From an uncultured Clostridia bacterium (lineage in GTDB: Bacteria > Bacillota > Clostridia > UBA1212 > UBA1255), in NCBI GenBank assembly GCA_904420095.1, contig CAJFUB010000049.1, positions 36,917 to 100,916 of the forward strand: 64,000 nt of DNA, given 5' to 3'. This document shows, piece by piece, positions 8,332 to 17,011 of the stretch (the first letter of the stretch is position 1; each line of letters opens with the position of its first letter). Made by a program: the position numbers and the translations under genes. Under the pieces are notes generated by a model, which was not told the origin of the DNA, did no database searches, and saw only the letters and a list, made by a program, of their open reading frames with translations.

Positions 8332-10050
8332 TTACGGTGTTATACCGGATTGAACCAGGCTGTAATAGAGTCCTTTCTCTGCCATCAGCTCTTCATGCGT
8401 GCCGGCCTCGGCGATATCTCCCTTGTTCATTACGAGGATCAAATCCGCATTCCGGATCGTCGACAGGCGGTGTGCAATGACGAAAGACGTTCTGCCGTTC
8501 ATCATCTCCCGGAAGGAGCGCTGGATGTATTGTTCTGTCCGGATATCGACGGAGCTCGTCGCCTCGTCCAGGATCAGCATTGGAGGATCCAAAAGCATTG
8601 CCCGCGCGATCGTAAGGAGCTGCTGCTGTCCAGAAGACAAATCGCCCGTACCGGAAAGTATCGTGTCGTAGCCGTTCGGGAGACGCTTGATAAAGTTATG
8701 CGCGTGAGCGGCCTTTGCCGCCGCAATGATTTCTTCCTCCCCCGCATCCTCTCTGGCATACGCAATATTCTCGCGGACCGTCCCGCGGAAAAGCCAGGTA
8801 TCCTGTAAAACCATAGAGAACTGACGGCGTACGCTGCTCCTTTTCACCGAGGAAATTTCCGTTCCGTCTATTTTAATCGATCCGCCCGTCACGTCATAAA
8901 AACGCATCAGGAGATTTACAAGCGTTGTTTTTCCCGCTCCCGTAGGTCCGACGATTGCGACAACCTGATTCGGCAGGACGTCAATATTCATGTTTCTGAT
9001 CAGCGGACGCTCGGGCTCATAGGAAAAGCTGACGTTTTCAAACGTTACGCCTCCGCGGATGTGTTCCGGCAGCTCCGGCATGGCCTCAGGGTCCGCCGCC
9101 TCGGAGTCTTCCGCAAGAATCTCCGCGATGCGTTCGGCGGAAGCAAGCGCACTCTGAATCTGCGTCGTCACACCGGCAATTTCGTTAATTGGTTTTGCAA
9201 ACTGCGTCGCATACGTCAGAAAGGACGCAATTTTTCCTACAGAAAAGCCTCCCAGGCAGGCGGCGATTCCGCCCGCGATGCCTACGGAAATGTAGGCGAT
9301 ATGGTTGACCAGCCGTGTCGAAGGATTAATTTGGCTCGACGAGAACTGCGCTTTCTGTCCAACGGAATACAGGTCGTCATTTACGGCCGAAAACCTGCGA
9401 AGCAGCTCCTCCTCCAGTCCGTATGCTTTAACGGTCTTGTATCCGCTGATGATTTCCTCCGCAAAGCCGTTAAGCTCGCCGACCTTTTTCTGCTGTTCTC
9501 TAAAAAGGCGCGTCGAGCGAACGACAACGAATTTTGCTACCAAAACAGAAAGCGGAGTAATAATCAGTACAATCAGAGCGATCCATACATTCAGCGCAAA
9601 CATAAATCCGATAATTCCCAGCACGGTAATAATCCCGGTAAGAAATTGCGAAAGGCACTGGCTGAGACCGTCCGAAATATTGTCCGCATCATTCGTGATC
9701 CGGCTCATGACGTCCCCATGCTTATGCGTGTCAAAATAGCGCAGCGGCAGCGTCTGGAGCTTTTTAAAAGCATCCTCTCGAATCCGCTGCACCGTTTTCC
9801 CGCTCAATATGCTTGCAAAATACGGAACCGCCCACTGGGTGACGGCGCCAAGCCCGTATAGAATCGCCAAAATCACAAGATATTCCGGAAATGAATATGG
9901 CTTTCCGTTCCCCGGGACCACCGCGTCGATTGTCTCGCCCAGAACATAAGGGGAAAGCATCGTAAACACGGCGCTGAGCAGACCGCAGATCAGCGTCAGA
10001 AGCAAAAGCATTCTTGATTTTTTGATATACTTCCAAAGCCACCGAATCAA
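8332..10050 (-). CDS. ABC exporter half-transporter (canonical ATPase site subunit)
   Basis: 572 aa: six-helix ABC transporter type 1 domain (about 1-310), then a nucleotide-binding domain. Motifs: Walker A GPTGAGKTT, Q-loop near VLQDTW, a variant signature LSSGQQQ, Walker B with catalytic Glu in LILDEATSSVD, and switch histidine in IAHRLSTI. It is encoded 15 bp after another half-transporter whose own site is degenerate, so the two probably form a heterodimeric exporter of the BmrCD/TM287-288 type. Substrate (drug, lipid or peptide) is unknown. Both genes follow dnaX in the same direction. Confidence 0.92.
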   Translation of the reverse strand: MIRWLWKYIKKSRMLLLLTLICGLLSAVFTMLSPYVLGETIDAVVPGNGKPYSFPEYLVILAILYGLGAVTQWAVPYFASILSGKTVQRIREDAFKKLQTLPLRYFDTHKHGDVMSRITNDADNISDGLSQCLSQFLTGIITVLGIIGFMFALNVWIALIVLIITPLSVLVAKFVVVRSTRLFREQQKKVGELNGFAEEIISGYKTVKAYGLEEELLRRFSAVNDDLYSVGQKAQFSSSQINPSTRLVNHIAYISVGIAGGIAACLGGFSVGKIASFLTYATQFAKPINEIAGVTTQIQSALASAERIAEILAEDSEAADPEAMPELPEHIRGGVTFENVSFSYEPERPLIRNMNIDVLPNQVVAIVGPTGAGKTTLVNLLMRFYDVTGGSIKIDGTEISSVKRSSVRRQFSMVLQDTWLFRGTVRENIAYAREDAGEEEIIAAAKAAHAHNFIKRLPNGYDTILSGTGDLSSGQQQLLTIARAMLLDPPMLILDEATSSVDIRTEQYIQRSFREMMNGRTSFVIAHRLSTIRNADLILVMNKGDIAEAGTHEELMAEKGLYYSLVQSGITP

Positions 10051-10065
10051 CTTGCCATCCTCCTT

Positions 10066-11769
10066 TTATTCGGATAAGTGTAAAATTTCCTGATAAACGC
10101 CGCAGGTTTCCGCAAGCTCCTCATGCGTTCCCTGCCCCACACAGACGCCGTCCTCGAGGACGAGAATCCGGTCTGCATTTTTAATGCTGCCAACACGCTG
10201 GGCTACTATAATAATATTATCAAATCCCAGCTCTGCCACCGCCGCACGCAGGCGCGATTCCGTTCCGTAATCCAGCGCGCTCGTGCTGTCGTCCAATATC
10301 AGAATTTTAGGATTTCGGACGAGCGCCCGCGCAATGCTGAGCCGTTGCTTTTGTCCCCCGGAAAAATTTGCCCCTGCGCGTTCTACTACGGTGTCATACC
10401 CCTCCGGCAGACGCTCTATAAATTCCTCCGCCTGCGCCGCGCGTGCGGCCGCCGCTACTTCTTCGCGGGAAGCATCCTTTCTGCCCTGCAGAATGTTTTC
10501 CGCCACCGTTCCGGAGAAAAGCTCGGCCCGCTGCGCCGCGACGGAAATTCTGCTTCGCAGCACCGCGAGCGGAAGCTTGCCGATTTCCCGTCCGAAGACT
10601 GAAATCTTTCCCTCCGTCGCATCGTAAAAACGCAGAATCAGGTTCACGAGCGTCGTTTTTCCGCTTCCCGTTCCGCCGATCACACCGAGCGTTTCGCCTT
10701 TTTTCAAAGAAAACGTAATGTTTTTCAGCGCCGGCTCGCCTCCGTGATAGGAAAACGACACATTATCAAAGGAAAGCGTATCAGACGCGCCATCCTCCGG
10801 CAGAGCCGCCTCGGCGGCGGCCGGCTCGCGAACGGAAACTTCTGTATCCAAGACCTCTTTTACGCGCGAATACGATGCGGCCGCCTTCGTAAAGAGCACA
10901 ACCAGATTGGCGATCACAAGAAGCGCCGTTACCATATAGGTGATGTAATTAATAAACGCAATAATTTCTCCGTCCGTCATCGTCCCCGCATTGATCCGGA
11001 TCCTGCCGAACCACAAAATGCACAGAATCGCAGCGTTCATAATCACAGACGTAACCGGATTCAGCAGCGCCGAGATTTTGCCTACGCGGACGGAGGCCGC
11101 AAAATATTCGTCGTTGGCCGCCGCAAAGCGCGCGTTTTCCTTTTGTTCCTTAGAAAATGCGCGAATCACGCGCACGCCGGAAAGATTTTCCCGCACCACC
11201 GCGGAAATCCGATCCAGCCTTTGCTGGACTCTTTTATAAATCGGTACCGTAACGCGGATCACGATATATACCGCCGCCGCAAGCAGTGGAAGCGCGGCCA
11301 ATATAATCAGAGAAAGCTTAAAATTCAGATACATGGCCATCACCAGACTGCCAATGCAGATAAAAGGCGCGCGTATGACCAGACGGATCATCATCGCTAC
11401 CGCCTGCTGCAGCACGTTTACGTCATTCGTAATTCTGTTGACCATTTCCGGAATCCCGATTTGATCCGTTTCCGCATGGGAAAACCCAAGCATCGTTCGA
11501 AACAGCTTATTTCTCAGCGCCGTTCCGAAGCCCTGAGAGGCTACGGACGCATAATATTGGCAGATCATAGCGCTTCCGAAACCAAGGACGGCAATTCCGA
11601 GCATTAAAAGTCCCATCCCTACAATGTATTTCTGATTTCCGGAAGCAACGCCCCGGTCGATAACGTTCACCATCAGCGTGGGGATCAGAAGCTCGAACAC
11701 CGCTTCTAAAAGCTTAAAAAACGGCCCCAGGATCAATTGTTTTTTATATTTCAGCAAATCTTCCTTCAT
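10066..11769 (-). CDS. ABC exporter half-transporter (degenerate ATPase site subunit)
   Basis: 567 aa with an N-terminal membrane domain and C-terminal ATPase. Walker A GGTGSGKTT and signature FSGGQKQR are intact, but Walker B reads LILDDSTSALD, with Asp in place of the catalytic Glu, and the switch histidine is Gln (IIVAQRVGSI). In heterodimeric exporters such a subunit contributes a non-hydrolytic site while its canonical signature completes the partner's active site. The start overlaps the dnaX stop by 4 bp, so it is translationally coupled to dnaX. The partner gene follows after 15 bp. Confidence 0.92.
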   Translation of the reverse strand: MKEDLLKYKKQLILGPFFKLLEAVFELLIPTLMVNVIDRGVASGNQKYIVGMGLLMLGIAVLGFGSAMICQYYASVASQGFGTALRNKLFRTMLGFSHAETDQIGIPEMVNRITNDVNVLQQAVAMMIRLVIRAPFICIGSLVMAMYLNFKLSLIILAALPLLAAAVYIVIRVTVPIYKRVQQRLDRISAVVRENLSGVRVIRAFSKEQKENARFAAANDEYFAASVRVGKISALLNPVTSVIMNAAILCILWFGRIRINAGTMTDGEIIAFINYITYMVTALLVIANLVVLFTKAAASYSRVKEVLDTEVSVREPAAAEAALPEDGASDTLSFDNVSFSYHGGEPALKNITFSLKKGETLGVIGGTGSGKTTLVNLILRFYDATEGKISVFGREIGKLPLAVLRSRISVAAQRAELFSGTVAENILQGRKDASREEVAAAARAAQAEEFIERLPEGYDTVVERAGANFSGGQKQRLSIARALVRNPKILILDDSTSALDYGTESRLRAAVAELGFDNIIIVAQRVGSIKNADRILVLEDGVCVGQGTHEELAETCGVYQEILHLSE

Positions 11770-13505
11770 TTGTCTTCTACCCGGAATCCTTCCTGCTTTG
11801 AAAGCTCCCGCAGCATCGATACCGCGTCGCCAAACGCGTCGCCGCTTTGCTCGGCCGCCGCAGACTGCTGAGCGGGCGCCTGCATCTGCGGTGAAGAGAA
11901 TCCGTCCAATTTGTCATTTTTGGTTGCATATACCACTCTGAGCGGCATCCCGTACGCCGCCGTTGCGCTTTCCGACAAGATTTCCGTCGCATCTTTTTTG
12001 AGAATCATGTCTTTTACGATCGGACTGGCAAACACAAGAATCAAATTTCCTTTTCCATCCAGCACGCCTTTGCTGTTGATCTTGACCAGCGCAGAAAGAG
12101 AGGCCTGTCCGCGCGAGGAAATATTTGCCAGAAATTCCTTCCAGTCGGATTCGTCAGAGTCCCGGACGGCCGCCGGAGCGGCGGAAGCCGGCTGCGGCTC
12201 GGTACGGTTCGGCACGGGCGCGGCGGTTTGGCGCGGCTCCATTTTTTCGGTCCTTTCCGCCGGCTTTTCCGGAATCGCCGGCTGCGGCGGAGCTTCCTCA
12301 CGGACCTGCGACCGTTCCGGCGTCTGGCTGCGGCGCGGACTGTCAAGAGCCGCAAAATCGGAAAGGCGCTTTTCGAGCACTGCAACGCGTTCCGCCAGAG
12401 ATGCCTCGGATGCGTCCCACTTTCTGTCGCAAAGGGAAAGGATCCCTGCCTCAAAAAGGATTTTTCGCTGCACAGCCCATTTCAGGCTGCTGTCCAGCCG
12501 AGACAGCTCCCGGATCATAAGCGACAGCTCCTGCGCATTTACCGCAAGGGCCATTTCCCGCAGTCGTTCCAGGCTTTCCTTTGTTTCGTACAGCAGTCCC
12601 TCGGAATCCTTTACGCTCAGAAGCACAAGCACGTTCCGGAAAATCTGCATCAGCTCTCCGATAAAGTCGGAAGGATCCCTTCCTTCCGAAAAAAGCACTG
12701 AAATCTGTTTCAGAAGCTCCGCTCCCTCCGAATGAATCATATTGGAAGCAAACGTTTCAAGAAATTCCTTGTCGACAGAACCCGTCGCGGCTCTGGCCGC
12801 GGCAAGCGTCAGACGGTCCGAGCAGGAAGCCAGCGTCTGGTCCAGAAGGCTGATCGCATCCCGCAGCGCTCCATCCGACTTTTCAGCCAGAAACGCAAGC
12901 GCAGGACGTTCATATGAGATCCCCTGCTCTTTGCAGATTTTTTCCAGCCTGCCGATGATTCCCTCCTGGGAAATCCTCTTAAAATCATACCTCTGACATC
13001 TGGATAATATGGTGACAGGAAGCTTATTCGGCTCAGTCGTTGCAAGTATAAACAGAACATCCTGAGGAGGCTCCTCCAGCGTTTTCAAAAGAGCATTAAA
13101 GGCCCCGGGCGACAGCATATGCACTTCGTCTATAATAAATACCTTGTATCTGGCGATGGAAGCGGCGTACGCCGTATCCTCGATAATAGAGCGGATATTG
13201 TCGACGCCGTTGTTGGAAGCGGCGTCGATTTCCGAAACGTCCAGGATCTGCTGTGTTAAAATATTCCGGCACACGTCACATTCGTTGCAGGGATTCCCGT
13301 TTTGTGGATTCAGACAGTTTACCGCACGTGCAAAAATTTTTGCCATTGTAGTTTTCCCGGTTCCCCGTGTGCCGCAAAACAAATAGGCATGCGCAATTCT
13401 GCCCGATATTACGGCATTTCGGAGTACGGTAACGATCGGCTGCTGTTCAACGACCTCGTCAAACGTCATAGGACGCCACTTTCTGTACAACGCCATGTAT
13501 GCCAT
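11766..13505 (-). CDS. dnaX: DNA polymerase III subunit gamma/tau
   Basis: 579 aa. This is the clamp-loader ATPase of the replicative polymerase. The start MALYRKWRP is the family hallmark. The P-loop GTRGTGKTT (about 46-54), a zinc-binding cysteine set around CNECDVC, and the Walker B/sensor region IIDEVHMLS follow. The C-terminal half is a Pro/Ala/Glu-rich linker (about 390-460), then a tail that in tau binds the polymerase. Of two possible ATGs three codons apart, the first lies 11 nt after GGAGG and is preferred. The gene begins about 30 bp after the SRP RNA, a common Firmicute arrangement, and continues into the ABC exporter pair. Confidence 0.96.
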   Translation of the reverse strand: MAYMALYRKWRPMTFDEVVEQQPIVTVLRNAVISGRIAHAYLFCGTRGTGKTTMAKIFARAVNCLNPQNGNPCNECDVCRNILTQQILDVSEIDAASNNGVDNIRSIIEDTAYAASIARYKVFIIDEVHMLSPGAFNALLKTLEEPPQDVLFILATTEPNKLPVTILSRCQRYDFKRISQEGIIGRLEKICKEQGISYERPALAFLAEKSDGALRDAISLLDQTLASCSDRLTLAAARAATGSVDKEFLETFASNMIHSEGAELLKQISVLFSEGRDPSDFIGELMQIFRNVLVLLSVKDSEGLLYETKESLERLREMALAVNAQELSLMIRELSRLDSSLKWAVQRKILFEAGILSLCDRKWDASEASLAERVAVLEKRLSDFAALDSPRRSQTPERSQVREEAPPQPAIPEKPAERTEKMEPRQTAAPVPNRTEPQPASAAPAAVRDSDESDWKEFLANISSRGQASLSALVKINSKGVLDGKGNLILVFASPIVKDMILKKDATEILSESATAAYGMPLRVVYATKNDKLDGFSSPQMQAPAQQSAAAEQSGDAFGDAVSMLRELSKQEGFRVEDK

Positions 13506-13525
13506 CTTTTCGCTGTCCTCCAGAT

Positions 13526-13553
13526 AAAAAATGTCGGCCTTCGAAGGTACCTC
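13526..13553 (-). terminator. Intrinsic terminator formed by the SRP RNA 3' arm
   Basis: The 3' arm of the closing SRP stem is followed on the minus strand by ATTTTTTAT, a terminator-like U-tract, before the GGAGG of dnaX. Partial read-through could express dnaX. Confidence 0.5.
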
Positions 13554-13665
13554 CGGGAAGAATACGGCACACAGAGGGCTTCGCTTACCGCTGCTTCCTT
13601 CCGGACCTGACGGGGTTCACAAATTTCTGTTGCGTATGTCCCGGCTGCACCTTCGAAAGCCGAAC
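13534..13665 (-). ncRNA. ffs: Signal recognition particle RNA, small bacterial (4.5S) type
   Basis: The minus strand contains the invariant SRP domain IV sequence GTCAGGTCCGGAAGGAAGCA followed by GCGGTAAG. The 5' end (GTTCGGCTTTCGAAGGTGC) pairs with the 3' end (GTACCTTCGAAGGCCGAC) to close a long hairpin about 132 nt in extent. A consensus promoter lies immediately upstream and a T-run follows the closing stem. The RNA binds Ffh and directs co-translational membrane targeting. The ends are set from base pairing, not experiment; the mature form may be shorter. Confidence 0.95.
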
Positions 13666-13674
13666 TTATAAAAT

Positions 13675-13703
13675 AGTATACTCTATTTTGCAAGTAAACG
13701 CAA
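13675..13703 (-). promoter_or_regulatory. Promoter of the SRP RNA gene
   Basis: Minus-strand TTGCGT (13698-13703), 17-bp spacer, TATACT (13675-13680), ending 9 bp before the predicted RNA 5' end at 13665. Confidence 0.7.
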
Positions 13704-13760
13704 TCAAAAATTACAAAAGAGACGCCGGCCCCGACAGAAAAAAACTTCCTTACAGAACTG

Positions 13761-13789
13761 TTGACTTTTATCAGATCCGGGATTACAAT
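13761..13789 (+). promoter_or_regulatory. Promoter of the marR gene
   Basis: TTGACT (13761-13766), 17-bp spacer, TACAAT (13784-13789), 36 bp before the ATG. It is divergent from the SRP RNA promoter. Confidence 0.65.
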
Positions 13790-13825
13790 GCGGATTATCC
13801 GTTTTCGGATGAAATGGAGGAACAA

Positions 13826-14263
13826 ATGCAAACTCATATTACAGACCAGCTTGCAGCTTTTAATCGGCTTTATAAAGAAATGGATGAAATCTACCACATA
13901 TACGCAAAGAAGCAGGGCGTTTCGGACGCAGCGCTGTGGCTGATGTATTCCCTTTATGAAAGGGATGCCGGCTACACGCAAAGAGAGCTCTGCTCCGCCT
14001 GGCATTATCCTCCGCAAACCGTTAATTCCTCTTTAAAAAATTTAGAAAAGCAGGGACTTATTGAGTTAACGGCGATTCCCGGAAACAAAAAGAACAAGCT
14101 GGTTGTTTTAACGGAAAGGGGAAAGGAAATGACGCAAAGAATCATTTCCGTTCTTGTGCTTGCGGAGCAGAGATCCCTTCAGGGCTTAAAGAGCGACGAA
14201 CAGGAAGCCTTGTTCTCTTTAACCCAAAAATACGTAGAGCTTCTGCGAGCCGAAATAAATTAA
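13826..14263 (+). CDS. MarR family transcriptional regulator
   Basis: 145 aa from the ATG at 13826, which has GGAGG 5 nt upstream; the open frame extends far upstream through the SRP RNA but without a start site. The winged-helix core runs from about residue 28 to 105: a helix-turn-helix with YTQRELCSAWHYPPQTVNSSL and a beta-wing around IPGNKKNKLVVLTERG. MarR proteins bind as dimers to palindromes and are usually released by small phenolic or toxic compounds. The next gene on the same strand encodes a MATE exporter, the usual target of such a regulator. No clear palindromic operator was identified near its promoter. Confidence 0.9.
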   Translation: MQTHITDQLAAFNRLYKEMDEIYHIYAKKQGVSDAALWLMYSLYERDAGYTQRELCSAWHYPPQTVNSSLKNLEKQGLIELTAIPGNKKNKLVVLTERGKEMTQRIISVLVLAEQRSLQGLKSDEQEALFSLTQKYVELLRAEIN

Positions 14264-14280
14264 TATTTACAAACGTCATC

Positions 14281-14379
14281 GGAGGACCGTGTATCGCAAT
14301 ACACAGAAGAAATTGATTTCTGGTCGGAAAAGATGTCGGGTGCGCCCGATTGCTGCAGTGTGATCGGGCGATTTTTTAC
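14281..14379 (+). promoter_or_regulatory. Structured leader RNA upstream of the MATE gene, possible riboswitch or attenuator
   Basis: Three stems abut with no unpaired bases: GACC/GGTC (14285-14288 with 14322-14325), GTGTAT/ATACAC (14289-14294 with 14299-14304) and AGAAG/TTTCT (14305-14309 with 14317-14321, ending in a G-U pair). This makes a compact three-way junction. It is followed by CGGG-TGCG-CCCG (14338-14349), whose 3' arm overlaps the 5' arm of the terminator CGCCCGAT/ATCGGGCG (14343-14370), so the two are mutually exclusive. I do not match it to a known riboswitch class. The fold was worked out by hand. Confidence 0.5.
14343..14377 (+). terminator. Intrinsic terminator between marR and the MATE gene
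   Basis: CGCCCGAT (14343-14350) pairs with ATCGGGCG (14363-14370) around a 12-nt loop, followed by ATTTTTTA. It lies 43 bp before the MATE start codon, where it could end marR transcripts or attenuate the exporter gene. Confidence 0.75.
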
Positions 14380-14419
14380 AAAAAAACAGGAACATTTGGA
14401 AAGAAGGAGAGACATATTT

Positions 14420-15766
14420 ATGAATTCAACTGCACTTTTTTCAAAGACACCGCCGCTGAAGCTGTTCTTTCTTGCTTCCATTCCCGGAGCAATCAGTATG
14501 CTTGCTTCAGCACTGTATCAAACGATCGACGGTGTTTTCGTTGGCCAATTCTTGGGAGAGACGGCTTTTGCTGCTGTCAATCTTGCCATGCCGTTCGTTA
14601 TTATCAACTTTTCACTGGCGGATCTGATCGGCGTTGGTTCCTCCGTTCCTATATCCATCTGTCTGGGAAAGGAGCAGAAACAGGAAGCAAACAACATCTT
14701 CACATGCGCCTGCCTGCTCATTGTAGGCGCAGGGATACTGATCGGCGGAATAATGTTTGCTGCTGCGCCACTGCTGATCCGGCTTATGGGCGCTGAGGGT
14801 GCGTTTGCCGATCTGGCCGTCCGGTACCTGAGGGTTTACGCGCTCTGCTCGCCGGTTACTACCATTATATTCGCATTGGACAATTATCTTCGGATCTGCG
14901 GATTTATCCGCGGCAGTATGTTTATGAATATTCTGATGTCCGCTTTAAGCGCCGGATTAGAGTTTCTATTCCTTGGCGTATTTCGCTTTGGAATCTGGGC
15001 GGCGGCTCTGGCGACGTGCTGCGGTATGCTGATCAGCGCCTTTTTTGCTTTTATTCCCTTCTTCCGTGGCAAGGCGCTGCTTCGCTTCTGCAAGCCGCGC
15101 TTCAGCTTCGCAATGATCCGGCAGATCGTTGCCTGCGGAAGCCCGAACTTTTTAAACAATGTTGCAGGCCGGATCACCTCTATTATAATGAATGCAATTC
15201 TGGTACGTACCGGCGGAGAAACCGCCGTATCCGTTTACGGTATTTTGATGTATGTAGACGGATTCGTTCAGCCGCTCCTGTACGGAATGTGCGATTCTCT
15301 TCAGCCAGCGGTCGGATATAATTGGGGCGCCCAAAAGTTTACCAGAGTACGGGCGATCGAAAAATACTGCTTCATCGCGAGCGGAATCGTCTCCATCGCG
15401 GCGGTATTCGTCATTGCGCTTTTGCCGGAGCCGATCACGAAATTGTTCGTACCCGAAGCGGGGCTTGATGTCCTGACGCTTTCCGTCGGCGCGCTGCAGC
15501 TTTTCAGTCTTACCTATATTACTCGTTGGGTTTCCTTTGCAACGCAGAGCTACATGCTGGCAATTGAAAAGTCTTTATCCGCGTCCATTATTTCGGTGTC
15601 CACCGCGCTGATTTTCCCCGTGATTTTAATATGCGCGCTGTGGCCGCTGGGACTGACCGGTATTTGGCTGAACTTTGCGGGGACCTCCCTTCTGGCCGCA
15701 ATTTTATCTCTGATCATTCTTTACAGACTGCGCGGCGAGCTGCGCAGGCCCGACGCGGCAATATAA
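14420..15766 (+). CDS. MATE family multidrug efflux transporter
   Basis: 448 aa from the ATG at 14420, preceded by an AAGGAGAGA site. An upstream in-frame extension runs through the leader terminator and is not credible. The protein has about 12 hydrophobic segments in two MatE halves; the start FLASIPGAISMLASALYQTID and the segment VFVGQFLGETAFAAVN are typical of the family's first helices. MATE proteins export cationic drugs or metabolites using a Na+ or H+ gradient. It is paired with the MarR regulator upstream and with a folded leader RNA. The substrate cannot be told. Confidence 0.93.
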   Translation: MNSTALFSKTPPLKLFFLASIPGAISMLASALYQTIDGVFVGQFLGETAFAAVNLAMPFVIINFSLADLIGVGSSVPISICLGKEQKQEANNIFTCACLLIVGAGILIGGIMFAAAPLLIRLMGAEGAFADLAVRYLRVYALCSPVTTIIFALDNYLRICGFIRGSMFMNILMSALSAGLEFLFLGVFRFGIWAAALATCCGMLISAFFAFIPFFRGKALLRFCKPRFSFAMIRQIVACGSPNFLNNVAGRITSIIMNAILVRTGGETAVSVYGILMYVDGFVQPLLYGMCDSLQPAVGYNWGAQKFTRVRAIEKYCFIASGIVSIAAVFVIALLPEPITKLFVPEAGLDVLTLSVGALQLFSLTYITRWVSFATQSYMLAIEKSLSASIISVSTALIFPVILICALWPLGLTGIWLNFAGTSLLAAILSLIILYRLRGELRRPDAAI

Positions 15767-15781
15767 AGCCGCTTTGAAAAC

Positions 15782-15802
15782 GGGGCTGTAAAAAACAGCC
15801 CC
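15782..15802. repeat. Hairpin copy of an 18-bp direct repeat (left)
   Basis: GGGGCTGTAAAAAACAGC at 15782-15799 recurs exactly at 17228-17245. Here it extends to a full palindrome, GGGGCTGT/ACAGCCCC, and may act as a weak terminator between the convergent MATE and XRE-TPR genes; only short T-runs follow it. Confidence 0.6.
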
Positions 15803-15868
15803 ACTCCGCGCGGACGTTTTGTCCACACGGTAAAAGGAATACGGCTTCCATCATTGAGCGAATAAAAA

Positions 15869-17011
15869 CTATTCCTGGATATTGTTCACCATAGCAAGCA
15901 GTTCGACAAAACAAGTGTTTTGATTGAGTTTCTCGATACACTTATCGGATAATTTATTTTGTAGTTTCTTTTTTATGATGTCTTTTCGGATTCGTTGCTT
16001 GAATTCGCGTTTTTTTACAATCGGGGAGCAAACGACGATCGGATAGCAGTTTTCATCGTCGGTCTCTTTGCTTAAAAAATTAATATAATATATAACAGAT
16101 CTTTCGACCGCCTCCATTGCTTTCTTTTCCTCACCAATAGCAAGATAAGCTTGAGCGAGCAATAAATAACAATCTCCGGAATCAAAATCGTGATACGGTG
16201 GAGGGCACTCATCTTTGAAGATTGCTTGCATAACCGCAAAAAATCTTTCGTAGACCTCAATGGCCTCTGTATAATTGCCATTGTTGTAATACGCCTTACC
16301 TAAGCGAGCAACGTCGTTTTCAAATGCTTGAAGCAAATAATCAATATCACTACACAAATAAGTGGCCTCACGCTCGTGGTTGCCCATATATTCGTTCACG
16401 ATCGCCATAGTGGAATATAGCGTAAGATCTGTACGAACGGGGAACTTTCGGGCTTCGGTTGTGGCTAAGTCAAATTTCCTGTTTGCACTATATAAGAAGG
16501 CTAAATTCTGCCGCGCCCACAAAATATCCGAGATGTTCTTTGAATTTGTAATGATGAAATTAGCCTGTCTGATTGTTTCAGGAATTATTGCTTCGGCACG
16601 TTCCTCGGCATATATCCATCCGTTGTCCGGCAAGGAAAGAGAAACACCCAAGTTCATACAATTATACGTAATGATATAATTGTTAGGATATTTTTTCAGA
16701 CCGTCCAGCAAAACATCGTACGCCTTAAGATATGTATCAAGTTTGCCATACTCTTGTATGCTGTTTGCATTTGAAACGATCTTGAGTGCTTCTTCGGTTT
16801 CAGAAGTGTGATCTATGCCAAACAAAAAATCCGTGCTGACATTAAATATTGTTGCCAATGGCACGATCTGCGAAATATCCGGCAGCCCGGAATCATTTTC
16901 CCATTTGGAGATTGCTTGATACGTAACACCTAATCTTTCTGCAAGCTCTTCTTGTGTAAATCCGCGTCCCTTGCGCAGTTTCTTTATGATTTGCCCCATG
17001 GTCATTGCCAT
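15869..17011 (-). CDS. XRE family transcriptional regulator with C-terminal TPR-like helices
   Basis: 380 aa. Residues 6-60 are a helix-turn-helix of the Cro/CI type (LAERLGVTYQAISKWE). The rest is alpha-helical with TPR-like repeats, for instance GKAYYNNGNYTEAIEVYERF and AQAYLAIGEEKKAMEAVERS. This layout is common in clostridial regulators and resembles peptide-sensing RRNPP proteins, though no cognate signal peptide gene is evident. Start: GGAGG lies 7 nt before the ATG. Sampled 60-base lines of this gene are 38-42% G+C against 58% in the neighbouring MATE gene, and an 18-bp direct repeat flanks the segment. These signs suggest acquisition by transfer. Confidence 0.9.
   Translation of the reverse strand: MAMTMGQIIKKLRKGRGFTQEELAERLGVTYQAISKWENDSGLPDISQIVPLATIFNVSTDFLFGIDHTSETEEALKIVSNANSIQEYGKLDTYLKAYDVLLDGLKKYPNNYIITYNCMNLGVSLSLPDNGWIYAEERAEAIIPETIRQANFIITNSKNISDILWARQNLAFLYSANRKFDLATTEARKFPVRTDLTLYSTMAIVNEYMGNHEREATYLCSDIDYLLQAFENDVARLGKAYYNNGNYTEAIEVYERFFAVMQAIFKDECPPPYHDFDSGDCYLLLAQAYLAIGEEKKAMEAVERSVIYYINFLSKETDDENCYPIVVCSPIVKKREFKQRIRKDIIKKKLQNKLSDKCIEKLNQNTCFVELLAMVNNIQE

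Noticed and set aside
10744..11607. 287-codon plus-strand frame opposite the ABC exporter
   Set aside because: Very Arg/His-rich, antisense to a clear ABC transporter, no start site.
11911..12735. 274-codon plus-strand frame opposite dnaX
   Set aside because: Ser/Arg-rich shadow of the Pro/Ala-rich dnaX linker; no start site.
15714..15941. 75-codon minus-strand frame near the left repeat
   Set aside because: Overlaps the ends of the MATE and XRE-TPR genes; no ribosome-binding site or secretion signal.
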